From positions 186,001 through 250,000 of the forward strand of contig NZ_CP081959.1 of NCBI RefSeq assembly GCF_019823105.1: 64,000 bases of DNA. Reading direction: 5' to 3'. The position numbers were made by a program, and so were the translations under genes. The stretch comes from Halobaculum magnesiiphilum (GTDB taxonomy: Archaea; Halobacteriota; Halobacteria; Halobacteriales; Haloferacaceae). Positions 8,376-16,363 of this stretch are shown piece after piece (position 1 is the stretch's first letter; each line of letters starts with the position of its first letter). The notes under the pieces are model-generated. The model was not told where the DNA came from. It worked only from the letters and a program-made list of their open reading frames with translations, and did no database searches.

Positions 8376-8543
8376 ATCCACAGCTAGTATATTTCAGGCC
8401 TGTGAGTACTGATCTGAAACTTTCGCTCCTTCGTCGAATTCGTCTCAGGGTATGCCAATTCACCGGTCAGCACTCCCCTTTGTGAGATCCCTCTCACGAG
8501 TGGCTCCCGCAGACTCATTACAATCTATTATGTTCTATAGCAC

Positions 8544-8864
8544 ATGCCAATTAGCATCGACCACTTCGACGAGGATCCCGCGGACGTCCTCGATCTCCAA
8601 GAGGGGACGCAACCGTATCGTATCCTCCATTTCCTCACCGAGAACAGCGAACAAGCGTTCACCCAGACGGAGATTCACGAAACGACAGACATCAAGCGCG
8701 GGAGCGTTGGAGCTGCGCTGTCGCGCTTGGAGGGCCGCGGTCTCGTCCGCCACCGCGGGCGGTACTGGGCCATCGCACAGGATGATCGCCTCGCCTCCTA
8801 CGCGGCGCAAATGAACGCCAGCTCTGTCTCGCCGAGTGACGACTACTACAGAGATAAGGAATGA
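8544..8864 (+). CDS. MarR-like winged-helix antitoxin/regulator
   Basis: The 106-residue protein has a clear winged helix: PYRILHFLTENSEQAFTQTE, HETTDIKRGSVGAALSRLEG and GLVRHRGRYWAI. In haloarchaea such proteins precede PemK-like toxins and act as antitoxin and autorepressor. Here the ATG of the downstream toxin-like gene (8861) overlaps the TGA stop, the usual coupled arrangement. Upstream, 8376-8543 contains an A/T-rich box (CTATTATGTTCTATAG) just before the ATG, consistent with a leaderless transcript, and a small inverted repeat GTGAGA/TCTCAC that could be its operator. The toxin partner is truncated, so this may be an orphan antitoxin. Confidence 0.7.
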   Translation: MPISIDHFDEDPADVLDLQEGTQPYRILHFLTENSEQAFTQTEIHETTDIKRGSVGAALSRLEGRGLVRHRGRYWAIAQDDRLASYAAQMNASSVSPSDDYYRDKE

Positions 8865-9046
8865 GCGAGGGCTACGAGCGGGGCGCAGTCGTGAAAGGCC
8901 CTTATCTCCTCGCGGATTACGACTACTGCCCGTACATCTGCTGGAGCGATGACTCACACCCGTTCCACAACGAGAAAGTGCTCTACGCGGCCATCGAAGT
9001 AGAGCGTAAGCGTGTTCTGCGGGATAACGGGCTGGTGGGTAGTTAG
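8861..9046 (+). pseudogene. Truncated PemK-like toxin partner
   Basis: The first ~45 residues (YERGAVVKGPYLLADYDYCP, then DDSHPFHNEKVLYAAI) follow the N-terminal pattern of haloarchaeal PemK-like toxins that pair with the upstream MarR-like antitoxin. Such toxins are normally over 100 residues, but here the frame stops after 61, with an unrelated tail (RKRVLRDNGLVGS). The break coincides with entry into AT-richer DNA that carries the Orc1/Cdc6 gene. This fits disruption by an insertion or recombination junction near 9000-9045. Toxicity is probably lost. Confidence 0.6.
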
Positions 9047-9095
9047 CTTCTTGCCAGAAGTTCTAAGATATCCGTCGACAACACGCTCATCAAAC

Positions 9096-10352
9096 GTGCG
9101 TGATAATAGTAGAGCGTTTGATACTGATATTGATTCATATGCTCCTGAGAGTATGCCAGAGCGAGAAGAAGAACTGAGTGATCTCAAGAAGAAGCTGAGA
9201 CCTGCTGTACTTGGTGGGACACCGAGCCACGGAATTATTTTTGGCTCTTCTGGTCAAGGTAAAACACTTTCAATTAGACTGATGACAGAGTTGACGAAGG
9301 ATGCATGCGAAGAGGAGCAAATAGATTTTACAACTATATGGGTTGACTGTGAGGGCGCTGGGAGTTCTCATGCGGCGATAGGTCGTTTAATTAATAGTTC
9401 GCGCGAAAAACAGGGTAAAGTTGGAAATGAAGACCCTATTGGCCATCATCAAGTGACCCTTTTTAATCGAGCTAGCAGAGAACTTAGAGAAATTGGTGGA
9501 ACAATTGTCGTAGTCCTTGACGGTGTAGAAGATTTTGAGGGTTATGACTATATTCTATACGCCCTTTCAGAATTTGGAGGAGGTGGAGTGAGGGTTGGCG
9601 TGTTAGTCACATCGACCGATTTTGGGTATAGAGGAAAAATCTCTGCCGGGACAAAGTCGAGGATAGGCCCCTTTAATATACACTTCGATAGATACAGGGC
9701 ACGAGATATTGAGAATATAATCAAACGCCGTTGCGTCGCAGGGCTTCAAAAAACCGGTTTTGAGCAACCTGAGACGTATGACGGTTTTCATTCAGAGTAT
9801 ATCACTGATGATGCTATTAATCTGTGCGCGACACATGCATCAAGTGAGAAAGGCGACGCTCGGCGTGCAATTATGATTCTTAAACGGGCCGTAGCTCATG
9901 TCGATAACCACTTTAAACGCGATACTATACGGCGTGAGGATATTGATAGAGCCATTGAACAAATAGAAAAGGAAATTACTATTAAAAATATCATACAGAA
10001 ACCAACTCCCGTTCAATTTACATTGTTATGCCTAGTGAAGAATTCATTGGATGGATGTGAATGGGTCAGGACAGCTCATATAAAATCCCAATGGGATAGT
10101 GATGTGACACTGTGGCGTGAAGGGGTCGTTCATCGAACGATCCACTCATACCTGAAAAGACTTGAAGCTAGTCAACTGGTTGATAAAGAGTACAGGTCAA
10201 GCGGGTCCGATAGTTCAAGTGATTACTGGAAACTAACTGAACCAGTCGAACTTGTGCTTGAATCTATCAAAACGACCAACGATCCAGCATCTAAGTACGC
10301 TTCAAAAATAATTGACTCATATGAGATTTCTATAGAGAATGAGAGGCTGTGA
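9096..10352 (+). CDS. Orc1/Cdc6-family replication initiator (AAA+ ATPase)
   Basis: The 418-residue product, read from GTG 9096, has Walker A GSSGQGKT, Walker B IVVVLDGVED, a sensor-1-like TSTDFG and sensor-2 GDARRA. A C-terminal winged helix follows (WVRTAHIKSQWDSDVT to RLEASQLVDKEYR). The start is uncertain: the frame is open to 9012, but that part reads through the damaged toxin region, and the ORF-like segment before PESMPEREEELSDL is short. Orc1/Cdc6 proteins bind origin repeats and load MCM. Base composition is clearly AT-richer than its neighbours, suggesting separate acquisition. An origin would be expected nearby, but I could not identify classical origin-recognition boxes. Confidence 0.85.
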   Translation: MRDNSRAFDTDIDSYAPESMPEREEELSDLKKKLRPAVLGGTPSHGIIFGSSGQGKTLSIRLMTELTKDACEEEQIDFTTIWVDCEGAGSSHAAIGRLINSSREKQGKVGNEDPIGHHQVTLFNRASRELREIGGTIVVVLDGVEDFEGYDYILYALSEFGGGGVRVGVLVTSTDFGYRGKISAGTKSRIGPFNIHFDRYRARDIENIIKRRCVAGLQKTGFEQPETYDGFHSEYITDDAINLCATHASSEKGDARRAIMILKRAVAHVDNHFKRDTIRREDIDRAIEQIEKEITIKNIIQKPTPVQFTLLCLVKNSLDGCEWVRTAHIKSQWDSDVTLWREGVVHRTIHSYLKRLEASQLVDKEYRSSGSDSSSDYWKLTEPVELVLESIKTTNDPASKYASKIIDSYEISIENERL

Positions 10353-10772
10353 GCCTTCGGAGTGTTGGGGTACTATCGGAGGATCCTCGATTCATTTGCT
10401 TAGCCTCTATAACTGCCTCGACATGTCGTTTGCCGATCTCCTGGCCTGCACCTAGCGATAGAGTGTCGCTGCACTCCCGATCCGTTCTTGGGTCTCCTGC
10501 GACCCAGAAACTTCCGCCTGTGTCAGCACTTCCCCCGTGAGCGCCGCCGCACCTCCGGCACCAAAATGAAGATGTAACTGACAACCAGCGATACGATGAT
10601 TAAAAAACAGGTCTGTCACGCTGGCCGCCGACAGATGCGCGTTATCGATTTAGTAAAGCTTCAGCAGCACGACCAGACCCTACAGCTACCGTTTGAACTC
10701 TGTCCAATTCATACAATGCTCTGATGATATAGGTGACATTGTTGTGGGGTGCGTCCGTAAGAGAAGGTAATA
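10353..10772. other. Intergenic stretch without a supported gene
   Basis: About 420 bp between the Orc1/Cdc6 gene and the convergent wHTH gene. Frames here are short and of mixed codon use. The minus-strand frame 10330-10584 starts with a Cys pair (CRRCGG) but has no recognisable continuation. An A-run (TTAAAAAACAG, about 10600) and AT-rich patches could belong to a replication origin next to the initiator gene, but no repeat array is visible to me. Confidence 0.3.
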
Positions 10773-11033
10773 TCACCCGAAGAGGTCGCTGGAGTCGATA
10801 CTGAACCCACCTTCTCCGTGCTCCCGAGCGAGATCTCCCGCGAGCCACGTGCGTGGTTCCTTGTCGCGACGCGCGAGCCACCCGTCAGCCTCGAGCTGAG
10901 CCAGCACTCGGGAGACTGTTTGCCGGCTCGGCGCGTCGTCGACGCCGGCGCGCACATCTGCCGCCGAAAAACGCTTGTTTATTAATGCGAGTCGGATCGC
11001 TTCACTCGCGACGGCCGCCGCACGGTGACTCAT
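10773..11033 (-). CDS. Small winged-helix DNA-binding protein
   Basis: The 86-residue protein is a compact winged helix. It has a helical start (RAAAVASEAIRLALINKRF), a helix-turn-helix (SAADVRAGVDDAPSRQTVSR, VLAQLEADG) and a wing (WLARRDKEPRTWLAGD). It is similar in layout to many haloarchaeal MarR/ArsR-like regulators. It has no coding neighbour on its strand, and upstream (11034-11698) is a long non-coding stretch with inverted repeats that might be its targets. Its ligand and regulon are unknown. Confidence 0.7.
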   Translation of the reverse strand: MSHRAAAVASEAIRLALINKRFSAADVRAGVDDAPSRQTVSRVLAQLEADGWLARRDKEPRTWLAGDLAREHGEGGFSIDSSDLFG

Positions 11034-11397
11034 AATCGCTGTACGTCAGCTTGATTCATAAGGCTGCCTCAATAATGAGTCCTTAAGTATCAATATATCT
11101 TGGTTTTCGGATTTGGGTACCGGCAGTCGTTGCTTCCTTTCGGGTGTGTAACCTCCCGATATGCATTTAAGTACCCTTGATTTCTAAACCGGCGGTAGAG
11201 AGCTTGTACGTCCCTCTCAGAACCACATATTGCTTTGTCCCGTGCAGACAAATCAAATATGCAGTTCTCTCGCTGAGGATACATACCCGGTCTCTGCTGG
11301 CGGGTCCCAGTGTCGCGGCTGGTGTAGATCGGCGCCGTTCCGCGGCTGAAGACTAACTACTTCGCTCTGAATAGTTGGTTAGCCTGAGAGCTCAGTT

Positions 11398-11616
11398 TGG
11401 TGTGTCCAGTAGAGACACACCAACGGAAGAAGTGCCAGCCAGCGGAGGGGTACTTCGTTGTGGTGTCGCATGCAGACACACCAATACTACAGCGCCTCGT
11501 ACTCACCTCCACCTGAGCCGGCGCGGGTCACCTGGCGGCCCTTCTCCGCGAGCGACTCCACTGATTTGACTATCTGGATACTGCAAAAATGCCGAGAAAC
11601 CTAATTTGTGTGTCGA
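11398..11616. repeat. Cluster of GTGTGTC/GACACAC inverted repeats in a 665-bp gene-poor stretch
   Basis: At 11398-11422 TGGTGTGTC and GACACACCA form a perfect 9-bp inverted repeat around 7 bases. About 60 bp further TGGTGTC and GACACACCA recur around a GCATGC palindrome (~11459-11482). Near 11606-11616 GTGTGTCGACAC gives a third site. The surrounding region 11034-11698 has no supported gene; one minus frame (11090-11284, start MYPQREN) is open but unrecognised. Such spaced palindromes could be operator sites, iterons near the Orc1/Cdc6 gene, or remnants of element ends. Confidence 0.5.
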
Positions 11617-11698
11617 CACTACGTAGGAACAGGCGGGTCCAGTGAAACGGGATCTAATGAGACAGAAAAGCTATAACACAACCGACAAGCCTCCGATT

Positions 11699-11854
11699 AT
11701 GCCGACTTGTGGAAACTGCGAGAGTTTTGTTACTCAACGATATGTCGATGTTTTCGCGCCCGGTGGTGCAGAGTCAGTTCGTGTTTGTCCAAATTGCGAA
11801 GATCTTGTTCGAGACGGCAACGGTGTCAGAGAAGCACGAAGCTCGCGACAGTGA
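11699..11854 (+). CDS. Small zinc-ribbon protein (DUF7563-like)
   Basis: The 51-residue product, from ATG 11699, has two CxxC knuckles (MPTCGNCESFVTQRYVDVF and VRVCPNCEDLVRDG) and ends in a basic tail with REARSSRQ. This matches a widespread family of tiny haloarchaeal zinc-ribbon proteins of unknown function, DUF7563 as I recall. The longer frame from 11642 adds an unlikely N-terminus. It lies just upstream of the secreted metallo-beta-lactamase gene but is separated by 65 bp. Confidence 0.75.
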   Translation: MPTCGNCESFVTQRYVDVFAPGGAESVRVCPNCEDLVRDGNGVREARSSRQ

Positions 11855-11919
11855 TCGCTCCAAGGTAGTCAGCCGCAGCACCGGACACACTTAGTGCGGG
11901 CTCACTCTACTGCTAGCGA

Positions 11920-13359
11920 ATGCATCGGAGTTGGCACACAGCCCTTGTCGTCGCGGTCGTCGTCCTTGCGGGCTGTACTGGGGGAACGCCGGGTGTTACA
12001 GATGGCGGTGAGTCGCCGGTCCCGTCTACGTCGAGCACAGCCACGTCGTCGACGACGCAACAGCCGGCGCCCGAGGGCACGATGGAGATTCACTTCATCA
12101 ACGTGGGCCAGTCTGCGAGCACGCTCATTATCGGGCCCACAGGTGAGACGATGCTCATCGATACGGGCGACTTCCGGACTGACGGGGAACACGTCCTGTC
12201 GTATCTCAAGGAGCACGACATCGATCGGATCGACCACCTCGTCGTCACCCACAATGACGCGGACCATATCGGGGGCAACGCCGCGGTGATCGAATACCTC
12301 GAAACCGAAGGCGAGGGCGTCGGCGCCGTGTACGACCCCGGGATCGCCGCGAGCACGCAGACGTACGAGGCGTATCTCGACGCCGTTGAAGAGTACGATG
12401 TCACGCTGTACGAGGTCCGGGAGGGTGACGATCTTCCGTTCGAGGGCGTCGACACTCGCGTGCTCGGGCCTCCCGATCCCTATCTGGATGTCGACGGGCG
12501 CAACGAGAACGGGATCGTGCTCCACCTGACGTTCCGCCAGACAAGCTTCCTCCACACCGGGGACGCCGAGGAGCGCCAAGAGGAGTACCTCGTTGAGGAG
12601 TACGGCGAGTCACTCAACGCGACCATCTTCAAGGCTGGCCACCACGGCAGCGACAGTAGCTCCAGCTCCGAGCTTCTCGATCTCGTCTCGCCAGAAGTAG
12701 CGGTGATCTCCAGCGCCTACGATTCCCAGTACGGTCACCCCCACGAGGTCGTCTTGGAGCGGTTAGCCGAACGGTCGATCCCGGCCTACTGGACGGCGAC
12801 CCACGGCACGGTTGTCATGGAGACTAACGGCTCAGCGGTCACGGTCAAAACGCAAGCCCAAGCACCGACGGATCCGCTCGCGATTCGTGATAGTGACCCG
12901 GTCGAACCGGGCACGACCACACCCCTCGAGCAGCACGCTGTGATCACAGCTGTGGGCGGCAGCGTCCAGACAGTGACGCCGACCGCAACGTCGACACCGG
13001 CTATAACCGACGGCGGATCCGATCCCGGCGCGCTCGAGCTCGTCGAGGTGCACGCGGACGCCGAAGGAAACGATCGCGAGAACCTGAACGACGAGTACCT
13101 CGTCTTCGAGAACACCGGTGACACCGAGCTCGATCTCTCGGGGTGGACAGTTGAGGACGCCGCTGACCACATCTACACCGTTCCTGAGGGAACGACGCTC
13201 GAGCCCGGTGCGCAGATCACCGTGCACACGGGGAGTGGCTCGGATACAGCAACTGACCTGTACTGGGGCGCATCTGCACCAGTCTGGAACAATGGTGGGG
13301 ATACAGTAACTGTCCGAGCGGAGGATGAGACGATCGTGCTGCAGGAGGAGTACAACTGA
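11920..13359 (+). CDS. Secreted ComEC/Rec2-type metallo-beta-lactamase lipoprotein with lamin-tail domain
   Basis: The 479-residue protein begins with a lipoprotein signal (VVVLAGC, lipidated Cys19) and a Thr/Ser-rich linker. A metallo-hydrolase domain follows: FINVGQSASTLI, THNDADHIGG as the metal motif of the ComEC-like subfamily, HTGDAE and KAGHHGSDSSS. Residues ~365-479 resemble a lamin-tail domain (EYLVFENTGDTELDLSGW … ITVHTGSG). It is likely a cell-surface nuclease or phosphodiesterase; the substrate is unknown. The DUF3006 gene starts on its last base, so the two form an operon. Lamin-tail domains often accompany extracellular nucleases. Confidence 0.85.
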   Translation: MHRSWHTALVVAVVVLAGCTGGTPGVTDGGESPVPSTSSTATSSTTQQPAPEGTMEIHFINVGQSASTLIIGPTGETMLIDTGDFRTDGEHVLSYLKEHDIDRIDHLVVTHNDADHIGGNAAVIEYLETEGEGVGAVYDPGIAASTQTYEAYLDAVEEYDVTLYEVREGDDLPFEGVDTRVLGPPDPYLDVDGRNENGIVLHLTFRQTSFLHTGDAEERQEEYLVEEYGESLNATIFKAGHHGSDSSSSSELLDLVSPEVAVISSAYDSQYGHPHEVVLERLAERSIPAYWTATHGTVVMETNGSAVTVKTQAQAPTDPLAIRDSDPVEPGTTTPLEQHAVITAVGGSVQTVTPTATSTPAITDGGSDPGALELVEVHADAEGNDRENLNDEYLVFENTGDTELDLSGWTVEDAADHIYTVPEGTTLEPGAQITVHTGSGSDTATDLYWGASAPVWNNGGDTVTVRAEDETIVLQEEYN

Positions 13360-13664
13360 TGACTGATGATAGCGCCGACGTACCCGACGGGAAGCACACA
13401 GCAGTGGTTGATCGCTTCGAGGACGACCTCGCCGTCCTGGAGGTGACGACACCAGATGGACTCCGTCAACTCGTCGTCGACGAGGCTGAGCTACCCGAAG
13501 ATGGCCGCCACCAGGATGCCGTCCTCGAGGTGACCGTTGAGTCGCAAGAGTTGGTGGAGGCCATGTACAACGAGCGGGATACGGAATCTCGGGTGGAAGG
13601 AGCACAGGACCGATTCGACCAACTCTCGAATCGACTTGGGTCGGACAATCCAGATAACCGCTAA
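13359..13664 (+). CDS. DUF3006-like protein paired with the metallo-beta-lactamase
   Basis: The 101-residue acidic protein contains a small beta-rich domain (HTAVVDRFEDDLAVLEV, then LVVDEAELPEDGRHQDAVLE). This fits DUF3006, a family repeatedly seen next to ComEC-like hydrolases in bacteria and archaea. Its ATG overlaps the upstream TGA (TGATG), so translation is probably coupled. No signal peptide is visible, so it would act inside the cell unless carried out with its partner. Function unknown. Confidence 0.75.
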   Translation: MTDDSADVPDGKHTAVVDRFEDDLAVLEVTTPDGLRQLVVDEAELPEDGRHQDAVLEVTVESQELVEAMYNERDTESRVEGAQDRFDQLSNRLGSDNPDNR

Positions 13665-13808
13665 TAAACCGCTACGGGGCCAATCCTGAAGGCTTCGGAA
13701 GATTCATTCCAGTTTCGGTTTCCATTGATCAATTTTCGACTCGATAGTTCGGTTCCATAAATCCCGATAGAATAAAGGCGGGACACCAGTCATCTACATA
13801 CACTCGTT

Positions 13809-14237
13809 ATGGAGATATCTGACCAACTTCTTTCACTGTACACTGGAAAAATAGAAGAAACATCAGAGCGGTACGTGTTGGAAGTACCTGAACACGAACT
13901 CGATCTCGGTAGTCTCGAGAGCGGTGAAGTATACCGTATTGCTGTCCTGCTCGAATCCGATTCAACTGCTGGCATTGAACCTAGTAATACAGTCCAAAAC
14001 CAGAATCCGCACCGGCAGCCTCAGCACCAAGAGTACGATGAACCACCAGTTGAGCCAGGAGATGAACGTGTTGTCGAGATAGAGTCAACGGGAGAGGAAG
14101 GCGATGGTGTTGCGAAGGTGGATCGCGGCTACGTTGTGATTGTCCCGGAGGCTGCAGAAGGCGACAGAGTCCGCATCGAGTTGGATACGGTACGGCAGAA
14201 TGTCGGATTCGCAGATGTCGTCGAGTACGTCGACTGA
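13809..14237 (+). CDS. TRAM-domain protein
   Basis: This 142-residue protein has a TRAM fold in the C-terminal ~60 residues: ERVVEIESTGEEGDGVAKV, GYVVIVPEAAEGDRVRIEL and TVRQNVGFADVV. TRAM is an RNA-binding beta-barrel; small stand-alone TRAM proteins are numerous in haloarchaea and are proposed RNA chaperones. The N-terminal half (~1-60) is a separate beta-rich piece (YVLEVPEHELDLGSLESGE), linked by a Gln/His-rich spacer. It is transcribed alone. The gap 14238-14527 shows no convincing gene, though one frame carries a CPRCG motif. Confidence 0.8.
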   Translation: MEISDQLLSLYTGKIEETSERYVLEVPEHELDLGSLESGEVYRIAVLLESDSTAGIEPSNTVQNQNPHRQPQHQEYDEPPVEPGDERVVEIESTGEEGDGVAKVDRGYVVIVPEAAEGDRVRIELDTVRQNVGFADVVEYVD

Positions 14238-14527
14238 CTGTTCTTTTACAAACTCTGATTGTCCACGCTGTGGGCGTGATACATGTCTGTCTTCGCCTCT
14301 TGACATCTGTCACCGAGTTCCCTCAGAAATTGAGCTGTCGTAATGTGTTGGCATCGTCTTCGATAGCGAGGTGGCGAAAGAGGACGGAAATATCAATTAA
14401 TAATCAGAATAGATCGGGTTGGATCGTTGTAGAGTCTGGGACAAGGCGAATCCGCAACCGTAATATTAGCGTAGTATTGAACTGAATCTAACTATCGAAT
14501 GTACGACGCTGCAGACACGAAAGCGGC

Positions 14528-15100
14528 ATGGAATCGCGGCAACACACCGTCGCGATCGCGACGGCTGTTCGTGAGCTCGGACTCTCCGACCGAGTCGGCG
14601 ATACGGCGAGTGACCAGCTCGTCGTCGCCCACGAGCATGATCTACTCCGTGACCGTGGCGTTCGACCCTTCGCTGCCGCCGCGCTCCGTATCGAGAGTCT
14701 TGCGGCCGGGGTTCCGCGGCCGGTGTGTCGGATCGCCGCTGCTCTTGATGTCGACGAATTCGCTGCTCGAGAAGCGGTCAAGCAACTGCAGGGCACGGGT
14801 GAGGTGCCGCTCGTGCTCACAGATGTCGAAACCGTACTCATTCAGCTTTGCTTCGAAGCAGATCCACCCGACGCTGTGGCGACGGAGGCGTTCGCCTGTC
14901 TTGAAGCACTCGACAATTCGGGCAAGACGATCTATCGCTCGCGAGCAGGAATCGCCGCCGCGTGTCTCATCTACGCGTACGTCTTGGTCGAACTCGCGCC
15001 ATCACCAACGCACGAGGAGATCGCCGCGATGGCAGGCACGACGCTCATGACGACGTACACACGTCGCGACGAACTGGAGACTGTCCTCGAGGCGGAGTGA
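14528..15100 (+). CDS. TFB-like protein lacking the N-terminal zinc ribbon
   Basis: The 190-residue protein resembles the two cyclin-like repeats of archaeal transcription factor B. The first is degenerate (IATAVRELGLSDRVGDTASD … AAALRIESLAAGVPRP) and the second clearer (ATEAFACLEALDNSGKTIY, RAGIAAACLIYAYVLV, PTHEEIAAMAGTTLMTTYTR). Normal TFBs are ~300-320 residues and start with a CxxC-CxxC ribbon plus B-finger, which recruit RNA polymerase; both are absent. It could bind TBP or promoter DNA without recruiting polymerase, acting as a competitor or specialised factor. A full TFB is encoded at 38302-39261. Confidence 0.7.
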   Translation: MESRQHTVAIATAVRELGLSDRVGDTASDQLVVAHEHDLLRDRGVRPFAAAALRIESLAAGVPRPVCRIAAALDVDEFAAREAVKQLQGTGEVPLVLTDVETVLIQLCFEADPPDAVATEAFACLEALDNSGKTIYRSRAGIAAACLIYAYVLVELAPSPTHEEIAAMAGTTLMTTYTRRDELETVLEAE

Positions 15101-15131
15101 CGTTGACCTGAGACGGCGCGTGCAGCAGCTC

Positions 15132-15275
15132 TTACGACTCGTCGAGTGCGCCGATTGCCTTGTTCATATCAGGTGCGTCGACGTCGGGCTCGGAGCGCCA
15201 CTGCCAGTAGGCATACTCGTACCCATCCCCGATTCTTTGATCGATCTCATCACATATCTTGGGCGACCATAGCAT
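15132..15275 (-). CDS. Small hypothetical protein, 47 aa (possibly a remnant)
   Basis: A short minus-strand frame from ATG 15275 encodes a Trp/Tyr-rich acidic peptide (MLWSPKICDEIDQRIGDG, then YEYAYWQWRSEPD, ending AIGALDES). The composition looks protein-like rather than random, and codon use is haloarchaeal. I do not recognise a family. It sits among degraded sequence, so it may be the surviving 3' end of a larger gene. Confidence 0.35.
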   Translation of the reverse strand: MLWSPKICDEIDQRIGDGYEYAYWQWRSEPDVDAPDMNKAIGALDES

Positions 15276-15373
15276 CCGCCTGTAAGAACTGTTCGCTCTT
15301 TGGCTAGATAGTGCCGTCAGCCTAGGATTTCAGGGACTCCGTCAAGAGTGGTCTCTCTGCCAATCTACGGACT

Positions 15374-15951
15374 CTAGAGGAGTCGCTTCGTGATCACTGA
15401 CCGGAACTCATCTCTGCTGGCCTCGGTGACTTCGAAGACATGTGTGTCGTGGCGGTCGTTGGCCTCGTCGATGAATCCCCTCGTAGAGCGGTAGTGAATT
15501 GCAGCGACGAGTGAGTCTAAAAGGGACCTGGCGTCGATCAACTGGCTCAGGAATCAAGCTAACTGGACGGACGCAACCGTCTTGCGGCGACAGAGGCGAC
15601 CTGACGTCGACGCATTCGTGTCAACTACTACCTCCCAACCGGCATGCTGTGTTCCGATCGGATGGGAATCCGATTTCATCGGATCGGCAACGCACCGTGG
15701 ACTCCTCCACAGTGTACGTACTCCCGTCAGCAGGTCACCACACCGACTCAAACTCGTCCGGCAGGGCGTTGCTGGTTCTGAGACGCGTCTCGATATCTAA
15801 CCGCATTAGGCTTGCGTCCTCCCGGTTCTCATCAATGTGGTTCTTCACCGCGGTGTACCATGTCGACATGTGTCGCGTCGCTCTCGAATGTCTCTTCCAG
15901 AGTAGTAGATAGGTCGTCTGGCGTCCTCTGTCTCGGCTCTGTGACAGTCAT
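15374..15951 (-). pseudogene. Decayed gene(s) with frameshifts and stops
   Basis: Three minus-strand segments look protein-coding but lie in different frames or are split by stops. The 5' segment from ATG 15951 starts MTVTEPRQRTPDDL and stops at 'GEEPH'. A middle segment in another frame reads YTAVKNHIDENREDASLM, then LRTSNALPDEFESVW. A 3' segment reads LLDSLVAAIHYRSTRGF, then HVFEVTEASRDEFRSV, and ends at 15374. Acidic haloarchaeal composition is kept in each. I infer one or two genes inactivated by small indels; the original function is unknown. The stretch 15952-16075 contains nothing I can support. Confidence 0.4.
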
Positions 15952-16075
15952 ACGTCTATCGGCGTGTGACAATGATACTCATTCTACCACTGTAAGTGTA
16001 TCTCACGGAGCAGAAGAGACGGCTCACCTCTTTTCGAGGACTCACTTAACCGGTTGAGAGCCCCCTCACTCGCGA

Positions 16076-16363
16076 CTACCTTTCGGCCAACCGTGAGAGG
16101 TGATCAGCGAACTGTTGGAGGTGGTGGACGTCTAGATCGTCGACATCCTCAGCGCCGCGCTGTTTGACCCATTCGACGAATGAATTGACGACGCGCTCGA
16201 TCTCCCTCCGGTGTCGTCCGGAAAATCCCTTGCTCACGTTCGTGACGAACGTCTCCAAAGCGCCGGTAAGTGAGGTGGAGGGGGCGAACGCGGCCCATGA
16301 ACCCTCGATTTGGCTCCGGTATCTGTGTTCCTCACCCGACGGCGTGGCGGTATTGGATTCCAC
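16076..16363 (-). pseudogene. Tyrosine-integrase N-terminal (core-binding) domain fragment
   Basis: The 95-residue frame contains a SAM-like core-binding domain of Xer-type recombinases: LETFVTNVSKGFSGRHRREI, VVNSFVEWVKQRGAEDVDDL and HLQQFADHLSRLAER. It then meets a TAG stop, and no catalytic domain follows in any nearby frame. It overlaps the 3' end of the truncated xseA frame, so the junction between the two lies around 16370-16460. It is most likely the remains of an integrase whose element entered or recombined within xseA. Confidence 0.55.

Noticed and set aside
11090-11284. 64-codon minus-strand frame (starts MYPQREN)
   Set aside because: Composition is not clearly haloarchaeal, no domain is recognised, and there is no partner gene; left as unassigned.
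911-16363. Idea that the catalytic-only recombinase (911) and the core-binding fragment (16076) are halves of one split integrase
   Set aside because: They are 15 kb apart on the same strand with unrelated neighbours, and recombinases lacking the N-domain exist; no sequence evidence links them.
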